From: Mya arenaria
Taxonomy: Eukaryota > Mollusca > Bivalvia > Myida > Myidae
DNA length: 64,000 nt
Direction of reading: 5' to 3'
Assembly (NCBI RefSeq): GCF_026914265.1
Contig: NC_069135.1
Coordinates: forward strand, 2,373,001 to 2,437,000
Every line of letters begins with the position of its first letter. The first letter of the stretch is position 1. A program made the translations under genes and the position numbers. Positions 22,496 to 35,845 of this stretch are shown piece after piece. Under the pieces are notes generated by a model that made no database searches, was not told the DNA's origin, and saw only the letters and a program-made list of their open reading frames with translations.

Positions 22496-24548
22496 TTTCA
22501 AAACTTACCTTCGTTCCCATTTTCATGGTACTGCTATTTCCGTGTAAGTCCTTGCTTGTATAATATGCTGTTGATATTTTTTATTTTATTATTTTATTAA
22601 AAAAATAGGGGGAGGGAATTTTCTCCTTAGTGTTTCCCTATTCTGTACGTTTAAAGCACAAATTCACAGTTTCAAAGTTGTTATCAGTTCAAAAAAGTGA
22701 CACATATTTAATGTGTGACCGTAAAATGTGTTGGCGTGTCTATCAGCTTGTGACTCTTGCAAGTTCATCAAAACATTAAATCATTTTTCCAAATGATACA
22801 TATGCATACGTTTAAATTCACGTTGTTAGAATCATGTCACTGTTCCGTTTAATCTTTCCGTAAACAGGAGCTGTTTTGGTTGCTACATACATGTATTATT
22901 TAGGCTGTGTACATAAACAGCCTCGTTGCTCTTCATTAAATTGGCCAAACAATTAGCCTGCTACTATCACCATATACACGCACTCTTAAAGGCAACAAAA
23001 ATGAATAATTGATTGTTTTTTCTCGGATAATACTACGTAACATTTCATCTACCCGTCCTCAGCTTCCAGTTTACTTATTCATTCAGCCTTTTCCGTGTAA
23101 GATCGTAACCAATCATAATCAAGGACGCATTAAAGCGATTGCGCCCGAATATGGTTCTGTAATACCTTGATTAAATTTTCTCTGAGGTAGCCATGGAAAC
23201 AGGCAATTAAGCTCAGTATAAGACTATTTATTATAACCTGTGCTATTGATTACAAAGCAGTTTCGTAATTGTGTATGGTCAATGCATTGGTCATTTCATC
23301 GCATCATATTCGCAGTCGATAAATAACTACTTCTATCAACACTTCAGTCGCATGTCATGCAATACGGAAACCACCCTAGCTGTTTTCGCACACAATTAAT
23401 ATTTACCACGGAGAGCCGTACATGGTCATGTATGCCGGACCCTCTCTTCCATCTCATGTGCCTTCTTATGGAATTGCTAAAACATAAATACACAGTAATA
23501 ATAGACAACAACAACAACAACAACAACAACCTTTACAAATAAAAACAAGGAATGTATAATCCTAGCTGTTATTCCGTAAAGTATTAAAGAAATCTTGATA
23601 TACATGATGTCGGGCTTTTTCATGAAACGTGGTAACGTGTAGCAAGCGATCTGTTATTCACACTTTGATAGCTGATGTATTGTCCTGAATACAAAATAAT
23701 GAAGTTTCAACAAAACGGTTGATATTGCTTGGCGACGGCGATGACGAACCTTAGACAAAAACAACATCATCATCAACAATGACGACGACAACAACAGCAA
23801 CAAGAGCAACAACAACAACAACACGGATGTGAACAAATGGACGAACGCCTGCACAAAAAAAAACACATTTCGCAGCACAATACGCTGGCATGTGCTCTAT
23901 ATGCGTAAAATAGAAAAATAATAGCCCTTGACAAGAAAACACTGATAAATCTATTGTTTTATAGTTGATTAAATAATATCTCATTAAGCAATTATCTCAA
24001 TAACTAGTTAATTGTTTTAGTCGGTTTCATGCGTAATTACACATGAAAATTGAATCAAATTGTAAGAGCGCCGCAATACGGATAAACAGACATATATGCA
24101 TTTAACAAGGGGAAGAAACCGTGGATTTCCCTATAATTTTCTCGAAGACAGTTTTAACCCATCATTCACATGGCGCTATATACAACCAGTAAATATTCTT
24201 CCCAAAAATATAAAACGTGGTTTTGAAATTTTGAAATTATTCTGTATAAGTATATAATAATGCACAATGTTTTCTGTCTATGCATACCTAATTGTATTCA
24301 TCGTGTATCATATGAAAATAATTTTACGACTGAAAACGTCAATTTAAATCCCAAAACTGGTAAAAGTATGATATATTAAATAAGTTTTAAACATATAAAG
24401 GCACTTGGCGCGCGCCCACTTGTATCGCCCAACTTTACTTTTTATGTCAATATCGGAATAAAAACATAATTAAATACGCTCAAAATTTCGGACTACAAAT
24501 TGTTAAAATCGAAATTGTTCAAACGAAAGTAAAAACACAAACAAACAA
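22496..24548. other. Gene-poor interval with short AAC microsatellites
   Basis: An AAC run lies at 23505-23532 and a mixed AAC/GAC/ATC run at about 23757-23822. I found no gene or larger repeat; ORFs of 60-77 codons overlap the microsatellites. Confidence 0.5.
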
Positions 24549-25246
<698 letters not shown>

Positions 25247-26458
25247 ATTGCAAGCTGTTTAAATGGTCAAATACGGTGAGTTCTAGTGGGATCAAGTTGG
25301 TTTTATATCGACAATACGAATCTAGACCAATATTTGCTCTTGAGCGCCGTTTTTGGACATTTCGATGTTTAATCAACACACGATATAGGAATCCACTGCC
25401 ATTTAAACTTGGATCATTTGCCCGGTTTGTTAGTTCTGTGGTGTTTACCAAGTTCAATACAATCTTTCAGATGAATGGCGTGCATTTAAATAAATTGGAT
25501 TCCAATCTTGACTCAAGTATACAAGTAGATTCAAATACTATTTGCCATTTATTCATAAACATTTTTTTTCTTATTTTTTCACCAAACGTTTCATTTATTC
25601 AAGCATGGCATACAATGATATTATAAAAAAAAAGTTAAAGTAAACAAAAGATGTTTTTATCAGGCTTCATACGAGTATTAAAGACAAACATTGCTCAATT
25701 CCTCGACTGCAGTTGTAAAACGTTTACAAATCATATTTGAATTATTCATGTCTTTCTTTTCCATATTCAACGACACACAATTAAAAGTATTGAATCTCTT
25801 ACATGCTAAGAATCTTTAAAACGATATTTCCCCTAACGAATGTTTTAAAACGTTTTATAATTTAATTTGTTTAAGACATTTATTTCAAGCTGAACGTATT
25901 TGTATTTTTAAAATGCAAAGCACAGCCTTTTATGAAGGCGACAGAATTAACCATTTGAACCAGAATTCAATACCCTTTATATGGATACATGTTCGATTGA
26001 TACGTACTTAAATTTCAAATAATATTTTATAGGATAGCCTAAGTTCGGTGTCAAATCGGGTAATTCTTCCATTATAGACGGTCGCGACTTTGTAATATAA
26101 TGGACTTGGATAACAATACACTTTGTTGCAACATTAAAATGACAAGCTTGTTTATCAAGACTTCCTTCATGAAGTTAATACTAGAGCAGGAATGATTTAC
26201 CGGCTGTGACATACTAACGTGTTCCGTATTGAGCCAAAATAGTGATATAAGTATGATTTGTGGCATATTAATTTCAAATAAGTACGAGATTAGTATAATA
26301 AAACCATATATTTATTCCCACTCGATGAAAGCTACCCGTTGTTTGTGACAGGTTTTGGACATTGAACTGAGCTCGGTTCATGGCATATTAATCGTGTCTC
26401 GTTTGTCGATCAAAGGGATTCTGTTGCAATATGTAACTTACGCGGATAACTACTGACA
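25247..26458. other. Interval upstream of the 323-aa ORF; possible 5' UTR exon start
   Basis: AT-rich and without repeats I could recognise. GTTTGTGACAG at 26341-26351 could be a splice acceptor leading into a 5' UTR for the ORF starting at 26459. The pyrimidine tract is weak. Confidence 0.35.
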
Positions 26459-27430
26459 ATGGTTTACCAAAAGAGCGCTATCAAGGTTCTTCTGGGCCCG
26501 GAGAAGTTTCAAAACGCATTCGAATCCGCTCATGAGCAACAGGACTACGATACGGAACAGTTCCCCGTGCACTTCCTGAGCCCCCGGCGTCAAGGGAGTC
26601 AGGTGTTTGAAAAGATCGGTGAGACGAACGTCTACAAGCGAACACGGCCGTTCTATCCGGTTCATGCGCGGCCAAGACTCGAGCGCTTCCCTTCAGGCCT
26701 GGAGCTGTCGGGCCAGAAAGTTGAAACAGACGGAACTATTTCTAAAGCGCAGTCAGCCGTCAACCGGGACTCAGAGGACGGCCTAAAAAATGAGGGCTCG
26801 GGAAAATTAGAGGACATGCCTCTACAGACACCAAGTGGTCGGCAAAGCACGGCTCAGGTAGAGCGAGACCTTCAGTCAGCTGACAGCAGACAGACGCCGG
26901 CTTTATCAAGACCACGCAGGGAGAGAACCCAATATAGTGATCACCAAATGTCTAAAAACCTTCTGACCGAGTTTGGATTACGGTCGCAGCGAACGGACAC
27001 ATTTTCCGGTCACAGGCGCCGGCGCGGAACTAGTGCCGCAGCGGATATGGAACGTCAGTTAGAAATGAGCGCTGAACGCCACATTAGGACGTGCCAGGTA
27101 GCCGGTAACTTGAAGCGCAGCAGCCTAGCCCAACAGAACATCATTGGTCTCAAGAACACGGTGTCCCCCCTTCACTCGCCGCTCTCCCTGGCGTCCATGG
27201 ATCGCACCCGGAGGCCGCAGAGTCTTGGCTTTGTACGAGACAAACACTTACATCACTCCAACCAAAACGTTGACAGTAACGGCCATATGGTGCCCTATAT
27301 GATACAGTTACGCAAAACTATCGGCTCGGTGCCGAAATTGAAGACGCTGAACAGTTCACCGAGGCATGAAGGTCTACAGGGAATATCCAGTAGGACAATG
27401 ATTGTTGGATCCGGGATAGATATCTCATGA
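26459..27430 (+). CDS. Hypothetical protein, 323 aa, single open exon
   Basis: I do not recognise a family. The ORF begins ATG in the good context ACAATGG, is clearly GC-richer than its surroundings and shows no repeats, so it looks like true coding sequence. The product is basic and polar, with no signal peptide, no membrane segment and only isolated cysteine (one, in RTCQVAGNLK). The N-terminal part (MVYQKSAIKVLLGPEKFQNA, then TNVYKRTRPFYPVHARPRLE) is more ordered-looking; residues about 95-215 are rich in S, Q, R and E, with an Arg cluster HRRRRG. The C-terminal third has LASMDRTRRPQSLGF and IQLRKTIGSVPKLKTL. A stop at 27428-27430 is followed by ATTAAA at 27680 and 27697, possible polyadenylation signals. 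It may have further 5' exons. An intrinsically disordered nuclear or cytoskeletal protein is only a guess. Confidence 0.7.
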   Translation: MVYQKSAIKVLLGPEKFQNAFESAHEQQDYDTEQFPVHFLSPRRQGSQVFEKIGETNVYKRTRPFYPVHARPRLERFPSGLELSGQKVETDGTISKAQSAVNRDSEDGLKNEGSGKLEDMPLQTPSGRQSTAQVERDLQSADSRQTPALSRPRRERTQYSDHQMSKNLLTEFGLRSQRTDTFSGHRRRRGTSAAADMERQLEMSAERHIRTCQVAGNLKRSSLAQQNIIGLKNTVSPLHSPLSLASMDRTRRPQSLGFVRDKHLHHSNQNVDSNGHMVPYMIQLRKTIGSVPKLKTLNSSPRHEGLQGISSRTMIVGSGIDIS

Positions 27431-27679
27431 CAACTGGGAAGTGTGCTAGTTCGGATAGTGTACCGCTAGCGGTTAGAAATATGATTACATTATTATTAAT
27501 TTGTTATCATTAATGAAAAGGTCTAGGTTTTCGTGCGTTTTAACCACAAAATGTGCAAATTTGTTAAATTTAGACATATTTTATTCTTCAGAAAGGGCTT
27601 TCCACCATACTGTTTTCATTTCTGTACACGTTTAGTTTGTTTGGAGCTCGCCTTTTGTTTGTAATGGAATCACGTTTGT

Positions 27680-27702
27680 ATTAAAAAGATTACTGGATTA
27701 AA
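27680..27702 (+). promoter_or_regulatory. Possible polyadenylation signals of the 323-aa ORF
   Basis: Two ATTAAA hexamers (27680-27685, 27697-27702) lie about 250-270 bp after the stop codon. ATTAAA is the common variant of AATAAA; use is inferred from position only. Confidence 0.35.
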
Positions 27703-27869
27703 GGATTTCTTAGTTTGAATCATGTGCCCATTCAGTGTAAATCCTTAACTCTTTAAGACATTGGAATTGTTTACCATATAATTGTCCACATGTACAAGGC
27801 TGGTACTGGCTCAAGTTAGGCTCGACACAATTTAATCAGCCTGAAGATAAAAGGGGAAAATTAAAAATG

Positions 27870-28190
27870 TAAATGTTAAGCCTATTTGAAGGGGAGGCTC
27901 AGTGTGTGGGGAAGTTTGAGCCTATTTGTATGGGAGGTTAAAGTCTATGTGTAGCGGAAGATAAAGCCTGTATGTGACGGAAGTTTAAGCCTATAGTTCG
28001 GGGGGAGTTTAAGCCTAATTGGAAGCGAAATTTAGGCCAATATGTGAGGGAAAGTTCAAGCCTATTTTTTGGGAAGTTTAAGCCTACGTATGTGAAAGTT
28101 TAAGCCTATTCATAGGGGGAGTTAAAGCCAATTTGTGAAGGATGTTTGAAAAGCCTATTTGTAGGGGACGCCTATATGTGGGAGTACGTC
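27870..28190. repeat. Degenerate tandem repeat, about 25-35 bp period
   Basis: Around ten diverged units share AAGTTTAAGCCTATTTG and a G-rich GGGGGAG segment. Unit lengths vary, which suggests an old array. No coding potential. Confidence 0.75.
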
Positions 28191-28192
28191 CA

Positions 28193-28557
28193 TTAAAGCT
28201 GCACTCTCACAGATATACCATTTTTATAACTTTTTTTATTTTTTTGTCTTGGAAACGGCAATTTTTTGCATAAATTTCTGCAAACTAATGATTTAAGATA
28301 GCTGACAAAAAATCAGATCGTATATTTTCATATTTCCGTTCGAAAATTAATGTTTTATGGCTTAAACCGTTACTAACGGTTTAAGAAAAATGCATAAAAC
28401 ATCAGTTTTTAAACTTAAATATAAAAATCTGCGATCTAATTTTTTGTCAGCAGTCTTATATAACTGGTTTCCATGGATTTTCGCTAAAATTGGCTCGTTC
28501 CAAGACAAAAATTAAAAAAGTTGTCAAAACGTTCAATATGTGAGAGTGCAGCTTTAA
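28193..28557. mobile_element. Palindromic MITE family, copy 3 (best preserved)
   Basis: A 365 bp element starting TTAAAGCTGCACTCTCACAG and ending GTGAGAGTGCAGCTTTAA. The terminal repeats are essentially perfect, and the centre is AAACCGTTACTAACGGTTTA. Almost the whole element is one imperfect palindrome. TTAA at each end could be a duplicated target (piggyBac-like) or part of the terminal repeat; the sequence cannot separate these. Confidence 0.9.
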
Positions 28558-29527
28558 GAATTATATAGGTCAAATTTAAAGATTTCAAAAGTGCAGATGT
28601 ATATACGAATATAAATCCTATAAATGCTTCAATTATTATATCTGTCTGATCCGACTTTCTGTTATGGTAACTTCTCAGTAGTCATTTGCGTATCAAAGAA
28701 TCCGACCTTCAAAATAAGCTAGTTTTCTGATCATTCATATTTAATATCGTTATTATACTGATATAGTGTTTTTCATTTGCTCTTTATTTGAATTGTAATC
28801 GGACGTGAGCTGACTATTTTGCAACCTTTTAAAGCCAAAAAAGCATGTTTGGTTATATAGTTTTAGGTGTGTTTTTTTTAAATATTGTATACCAGCACAT
28901 AAAACCTTATCAAAAGATTGCAAAATTATGTGTGGTCACCAGGCATTTAAAACTTACATACTTTGTTTCTCGCATACCTTAAATGGTGCGTTTTCTTGTA
29001 AGATTGCGATCTAACGCATCTATGTTTTGTGTGAAGCATACTGTGCTAAATTGCGTTTGATGAGAAAAGTAAATTCCACAAGAAAAGAGTGTCACTAAGT
29101 TATGGACTTTTATGTTTGTTTAAGAATTTAAACATGTCCGTCGGAATTTGAAATTGAAATGTAAATGTATGTATCAGACTGTGTTAAATGCTGTTTAATT
29201 TGTTTTTGTTTTGTATCAACTTATATCAGAGAAAGTGATAACATTAGAATAAAATTACAAACAACATTTGTGTGTATTATGTCTTGTGTATGCCTTTTAA
29301 AAAGTAATACATTTTCACAAAAGAAAAGAAAACTTTATAATGAACTGTCAACTCCGAAAATAGAAAAGCCTATCAGTTAAGTATGTGTTGAAATGAAAGC
29401 GGACAGTTTGGTTGGTCTGAAGTTGAAACGAATGATCATCTTGATAATTAAATATCTATGAGATCCAGGGCGAAGGCATACATTCGCCGACCAGGTTTTC
29501 GTTGATTTACACATGGAAGCTTAAATG
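28558..29527. other. Interval with no supported feature
   Basis: AT-rich sequence. A 71-codon chance ORF near 29165 has no recognisable domain. Confidence 0.5.
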
Positions 29528-29683
29528 CACCAGTCAAATGTAACCATGGTCCCCGAGGTCCGGGGGTATACCAGCAGATTTCCCCCGCAGGGATCTTGCC
29601 CGGGCTTGGCTGGACCGAAAGTCAAAGTCCTCGCTATTTCCCGGACCTGGGGAGGGGAGAGGGAGTAACAATTGACTGGCGCA
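29528..29683. mobile_element. GC-rich MITE (CACCAGTC family), short copy
   Basis: Ends CACCAGTCAAATGTAACCA and AACAATTGACTGGCGCA are inverted. Internal GGTCCGGGGGTATACC and GGCTGGACCGAAAGTCAAAG match the longer copies at 32529 and 39306. It is an internally deleted version of about 156 bp. Confidence 0.8.
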
Positions 29684-30358
29684 CAACGGGCAAAAGACGA
29701 CACAGAATTTAAATTAAATGCTAAATCATTCTCCTTTGTAGCAAATCAACTATACCATATTACGTACCATATCAACCTTGTAAATAATGTGATCATATAT
29801 GGTTCTTTTGTTGTCGTTTTATCATAGCCATCACCTACTGCTACACAAAGAGATTGATATTTGACTATACCAGAAATCAAAGAGAACTATATACGAGTAT
29901 ATGATTGTATAAGACAGGGCCGCGGTTTTTATTCAGGGTGGATAGGAAAACGTTGACATGGTTGACCAAATGACTAATCTGATAATGGCAGCTAATGCCA
30001 ATTCGGAAGTTACATGCTGTTAGTTAGATAATTATCACCAATGCTTGTCTAACAGTATCAATATGTTATGTTAAATATCGAGTTTTGGTTACAGTTGAAA
30101 GGTAAATGAAAATGGACTGTCACTATTACAGTATATAGACTGTATGGCCTAGTTGCTTACGCAAACAGTGTAACATCAAATTTGTCCCGTTGACTAACGA
30201 CCCCGTATAGGGATCATTTTATCAAACTTAGCTAGTCATAAGGTAACATTTTGAATTTATAAAATTTATATGTTTTAATTATTCCATGCAATGTCAATAG
30301 CTACTATAGAGTTCAATATTGAATACGACCGCAGTTAGACCATTTTCAACGTTGATAA
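29684..30358. other. Interval with no supported feature
   Basis: AT-rich sequence between two transposon-derived segments; nothing else seen. Confidence 0.5.
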
Positions 30359-31758
30359 GGCCAAAATAAAATACCTGTGTTTCCGGGGACCCGACCGACC
30401 CTATTTTTTCATCGCCGTCCCCTAATCGTTTTTTAGACATAAAGGTAAAAACAATCGTCATTACTTTCGTTGTTTGTCTGTCTCAGTCCCCTGAGAATAG
30501 ACTTACATTCCTGATAATGTATTATCGAGACGCTTTGTCAACAGGGAAACAAAATGGCGTAATTCGGCGATCCCTGTCCGATATCTTCCAATTGACAAAC
30601 GCATGTTTATGGTCCAAACACGTGGTTGTTCACAGGAGACACTTTTTGCTGTCTTTATAATAAAAATAATTAGGATAAAGTTCGCGGTGTTATTTATCCA
30701 TGTACAAAATAAAACTTACTTTTTAACATTAGGCTTTGCGTATATCATGCAGGCTTCTTACGATTAGGTTTTGCGAATTCATGCAGGCTTAACTGCGAGA
30801 TTCCCATTTCATTAATCGTTACATTAATTTATCCACAGTTATCAATGGTTATTTATTTCGCCTAATTGAAATCCCATGAACATGAACTGAAATCCAAACA
30901 AAATCCCTGCGAAAGTTATAACAACACATTTATAGGAATGTGTCGGCTGCAGATCAAACGGTACAATTTGTGATGTCAGAGCACGAGCGTTAATAAGATC
31001 AAATTAAAGAAGCGTGGCTATGGTTTGTATTTAATTAAATCGGTCGGTCGGATACCGTATAATACCGTTTAATTGCCAGGATTTAGTCTAGGCTGGTAAG
31101 AAAATACCATACGATCGAAAAAATATAACGATCAATAATCGTCGTCTGGGAATCTTAAAACAATGACCAACGTGTTTGAATTCACTATGAATATGAATGA
31201 AAGTTTGATTGTTACGAGAATAATGATAAATTATAAATAATAAATAATGAAATAAGATACGTAAAATAAATCTATATCCGCGTTTACTTGTTCAATTATT
31301 AACCTACCTCCACATAAGGGAGGTCACAGATGACAAGAAAATCGGCGATTTTCGTCAAGCAAATTAACAAATTTAGTTGATAAATGACTGTTTTGTTAGA
31401 TCCTCATCATAGATTTGTAGAAATTGAAGAGCTGGATTTGTTCTAAAAACCGATCGCGTCTTATAAAGGAGTATTGTATACAAAAAACACCAAATTTCAT
31501 GGGCAAAATTGGCGGGAAAATACGTTAGTCAAAGGTAAGGAAATGATTTCAGTCATTAAACAATGCTGTTTTTTTCTGACTTTTTGATAATTATGAAAAG
31601 CTTAGGTATAATAATTTTTTTATAATTGATCTGATGCGACAGAATTTTGCATGAAATCGAAACTGTAAAATAAAAATAAAAATAAAAATAATCCCGACCG
31701 ACCGACCCTATTTTTTTCGCCATGTTACCCCGGAAACACAAGTTGTTTTTTTTTGGCC
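30359..31758. mobile_element. Non-autonomous PIF/Harbinger-like element (1400 bp), TAA target duplication
   Basis: The left end reads GGCCAAAATAAAATACCTGT then GTTTCCGGGG; the right end is its imperfect inverse (CCCCGGAAACACAAG, a T-run, TTTTGGCC). TAA flanks both sides (30356-30358 and 31759-31761). A 3 bp TWA duplication with GG-starting ends is the Harbinger pattern. Subterminal CCCGACCGACC motifs occur at both ends. No transposase ORF is visible. Confidence 0.8.
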
Positions 31759-31761
31759 TAA

Positions 31762-32528
31762 CCGACCCCAATAGTCTCTTATTAACATGCAGAACAAATT
31801 TCAGTCGACAAACTTTTGGACTGAAGGTAATATACATTTAGTGAAACATATGCCTGCCACAAACTGAAAATAATTGTTTTGCTTAGTGAAGGGCTTTAGT
31901 TCTGATGAAACTAGTCAGAAAAAAATGTGATGCTGTTTAACTTCAATAACATGTTGATTAAAAGCTCTATAAGCTTGGTAACTTTAGAATCAGACCTGAA
32001 TATGTAGTAGTAGCGCTGTGTTTGATTATTCTTCTTTAATGTGTGTTTTGCTGTGCATGAATAGATTAAAATTTAAAACCCTTTGATAGATTGGAAAATC
32101 TGTTTAATCCCATGACCCGAACCATTGTCGCTGTGTATTATATTCGTTTTAATAATTGTCAGATTAAGGCGAACCATGCTCGACGTAAGAGACATAACTC
32201 GTACACTGACTTACGGGGCTAGTAGATGACCCGATATGTGATCTGCGGCTCAAAGTAATATGGTTTCCTGCGCCCCGCAGAGCCCATATCTGGTCACCTT
32301 TTTACCATGTCACGTTTACATCACATCGCCAACCTGTAAAAATTGATAAGTGTCCTTGACCAATGGCGTTGTGTCCTGTTGGAGACGTGATATTACGAAA
32401 AATATGTTTCACACTATCGATAAGTTTCGATATGAGTACGGTATTGGTACGGTATGAGTATGGTATGGGAACGGTATGGGTACGGCTTTTTATCATGTGC
32501 TTCTCCTTCTGTCCGGTTTCAATATAAA
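31762..32528. other. Interval with no supported feature
   Basis: AT-rich sequence with a short GGTAT-rich patch (32438-32485). No gene is supported. Confidence 0.5.
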
Positions 32529-32852
32529 CACCAGTCAATTGTAACCACGCCCCCCCCTCCCCAGGTCCGGGAGTATACCGGGGATAGCCGGGGAAAAGGG
32601 CCGTGTTTTTACCTTTCAGGTGTCCCCGCAATGCCGGGTGAATGCGGTGGTTTTGTCTTCGCGCAAAATATAGCGGGGAATGGGCCGTACGTAGGGTCCC
32701 TGGGTTGCGGGGGCATTTGGCGGGGATTTTACCATCAGTTTGTTCCCACAGGGCGGGGATTTTACCTGGGGTTTGCTGGACCGAAAGTCAAAGTCCCCGC
32801 TATTCCCCGGACCTGGGGGGGGGGGGGGGCGTGGTTACAATTAACTGGTGCA
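32529..32852. mobile_element. GC-rich MITE (CACCAGTC family), full-length copy
   Basis: Terminal repeats CACCAGTCAATTGTAACCAC and GTGGTTACAATTAACTGGTG are inverted. The inside is strongly GC-rich (GGGGATAGCCGGGG, GGGGCATTTGGCGGGG) with a run of 15 or so G near 32815-32829. Short ORFs inside are chance products of the base composition. Confidence 0.88.
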
Positions 32853-34094
32853 TAACCAGCTAGTATTTCTCTAAATTAAACATGTGTAATATAACTTTCT
32901 ATTGGTCAGAAAATATATGAACCTGCATGTTTCAGCACACAAAAATGCTGATTTGGTAATATTTACGGAGGGCATACGTTTATCTCTTACTTTGCCATTA
33001 TGGTGATGTTTATTTGAATTAAGTAGTTCCTTTTCAGCTTAACAGGAACACGTGATAGTTTGTCTTGATTTCAAAATCAACAGACGGTTGGCACTATTTG
33101 AATAATAGACCAATTGTATTGAAATCGCCCTAGTCATATAAGTCTAAATATAGGGTCGCCAAAGGCTCGCTTTCTACCAACTTCATGAACTCGTTGAATT
33201 AAAAAGTGTAATATTTGTCGACTCGTGACATATTATATAAGTAAGATATATGGCGAGTTTTTACGAGCATTTTAATAATTTAATAATTCCAAATATGGAC
33301 TATTTATCGCTCACTAAGTATTACACCCATTTTAATTTCAATGTGTTATATGTGTCATTATTTGTTTTATATTCATTACTCCCCAAAAGGAATGTATCGA
33401 TTAAAGAATGTTGCCTCTTCTTATATCAATGTGCTGTATTAGTATGGACTAAGAATGGCTAACTTTTATTTCGCGCCTACTTCAAACATTCTGACACATC
33501 AGACGTTGCTTCGATGACTTCGGTTATGAAAGAGGTAGTTTTATTGTAAGATTTTAAGGCACCAAGCCCACTGTTTTCGGAATAGTTTTCAATTGGTTAA
33601 GTAGTTTGCCTAAAATATTGTCTCTGCAACGGGTGGTAATAACAGACATAACAATGTAAGGTAAATGCTTTAAATCTTTATGTTACTTCGGGCGCAAAAC
33701 ATGCTCGATAGTGCTTCCACTAAACGACAGCGCCATCACTAGAGCAACAGCTCCACCACTTTTATAAATATGTACGTATTTCCTTTTTAAGAAGTCTTAG
33801 TAGTTTTGTTGTGTTGCGACAAAACATGAAAGTTATATTTGCATGCGCCAGAATGTTCTTACGGTGTGTGTAAGCAACGAAGTATTCTTGAAATGCCAGC
33901 AGACCTCAAAATATGCACAAGTCCGACTCGGGAGAAAACCTCCTGGTACCACAGTTTGATCAGTTTGCGCAATATTGAAACAAAATCTTAGCCAACCCGC
34001 AGGAAAAGTGTTCTTACACGGAACCACATTCTCCGATATACAATAGGTGTCCATTTAATGAAATTATCAATGCGCTACTTTTGTCATAATATAT
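32853..34094. other. Interval with no supported feature
   Basis: AT-rich sequence with two chance ORFs of about 70 codons. No repeat or RNA gene recognised. Confidence 0.5.
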
Positions 34095-34256
34095 TTAGGT
34101 ATATGTCGTTCAACGCCTTTTGAGGATACGGCTGCACATTTTTATAGGTATTGAAATTTCACGAACATTGGATGTCAATCGCTTTAGTCCTTAACAAGAC
34201 TTTAACAGTATGTCTCCTTGCTCATCGGATGAACCTGACCAAAGACTGCTTGGAAT
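34095..34256 (-). repeat. Fragment of the 1.2 kb U6-bearing unit, inverted
   Basis: Matches the unit's beginning read on the minus strand: GTCGTTCAACGCCTTTTGAG, AATCGCTTTAGTCCTTAACA and TATGTCTCCTTGCTCATCGG. It provides an empty site for the 2.2 kb transposon found in other copies. Confidence 0.8.
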
Positions 34257-34705
34257 AGCTGTGTGAAGTTAGCTAAACATACGACATTGGACATTGGACA
34301 TTCAAAATCGAATGTTGTGCTGGCACGACATTGGACATTGGACATTCAAAATCGAATGTTGTGCTGGCACGACATTGGACATTGGACATTCAAAAGTGAA
34401 AGTCGTGCTAGCACGACATTGGACATTGGACATTCAAAATCGAATGTTGTGCTGGCACGACATTGGACATTGGACATTCAAAATCGAATGTTGTGCTGGC
34501 ACGACAATTGACATTGGACATTCAAAAGTGAAAGTCGTGCTAGCACGACATTGGACATTGGACATTCAAAATCGAATGTTGTGCTGGCACGACATTGGAC
34601 ATTGGACATTCCAAATCGAATGTTGTCCTGGCACGACATTGGACATTGGACATTCAAAATCGAATGTTGTGCTGGCACGACATTGGACATTGGACATTCG
34701 ATTGC
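34257..34705 (+). repeat. 44 bp satellite array 1 (plus orientation) with 29 bp leader
   Basis: A leader AGCTGTGTGAAGTTAGC, TAAACATACGAC (34257-34285) precedes about nine units. Each 44 bp unit has two ACATTGG heptamers and ACATTCAAAA, then either TCGAATGTTGTGCTGGCACG (type A) or GTGAAAGTCGTGCTAGCACG (type B). Type B contains the palindrome CGTGCTAGCACG. ORFs through the array are by-products. Confidence 0.93.
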
Positions 34706-35845
34706 TGTGTGTGTATGTTGCCTTAAGTCACATCCATGTCCGACAATATTATATATTTGAGGTACCTAACACATATTTAACAAAGAAACTTGTATTTGAA
34801 AGTCCGCAACATTGTTATTGAGAGTTGTATTAAAACAATCCTTTCGATTGATATACATACATATTCCCATGTTAATGCAGACATATTCATTAATGTAATA
34901 TAATTATTCTAAAGCTCTGTAGATAAACACATACTGAAGTGCACATTTGTTGGGTTTATATAATTATTTGCGCTTTGTTTCCTTTCAACCCTTTCAACCA
35001 TTGTCAGTTCTGCCCAAGATGCCATTTCCAATGGCGCTGGTGTCTCATTTTACATGTATAAATTGTATATTCTGTAAAACCTATAAGAACTTATGTCGTA
35101 TGTGATGAAGACGTCATTTTGAATTCTTTAATGTCGATGCGATTGATTATAAAACGCTTTGTGTAATTCTGTCGACTCATCAAAAAGGTTTATCGAACAC
35201 AATTATTTCATATAAACTTTATCAAATGAAGACGACGTAGCATGTTCGACCAACTGAGTCGATAAAAAACAAGTCGACAGGCAGGAATAGGTTACTTTAT
35301 CGACTCATTGACAATATTTTTTGTGTTTACGTAAAACCAGATAAAAAAGATGTACGGACGATTACATTTATACTTGTAGGAATCATTGATGCATGTCTAT
35401 ATTCTCCATATGTCATTATATACTGTGGATATAATTATCTTCACTTCGTTTATAAATGGTACTAGATGTGTAGCAGTGGTGTGTAAACAATTAAGCTTAT
35501 TAAAAATATGCCATTTTGAAAGCATTATCACTGTTTGTCTATATATAATCCACGACCATTCATAAGTATATTCATTTGAATCTTTCTCTGTATATGTGAC
35601 ATCATATATATCTGAATCATGCTTAAGTTTCAAATATTGCGATGGAATCGTCATGACAATGCTCTCTTGGTGTTAATAAATTTTATAATGGTTCATTGCT
35701 TTGTGATCTCTAACCCTTTTCAAATAATTTCAAGACAATATCTCAAACAAACAAAAATTCCGAATTATGCATGCAATCAAAATTAATTTAAAGTCGGTAA
35801 AAAAACATTCATTCATAAAACATGTCATACATTGATTTAAATGTG
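34706..35845. other. Spacer between two inverted satellite arrays
   Basis: About 1.14 kb of AT-rich sequence with no gene. It separates satellite array 1 from array 2, which runs in the opposite orientation. Confidence 0.5.

Noticed and set aside
32454-32863. ORFs of 73 and 133 codons in the GC-rich MITE
   Set aside because: Lie wholly inside a MITE with high GC and few stops; no domain and no conservation of frame with the copies at 39306 and 29528.
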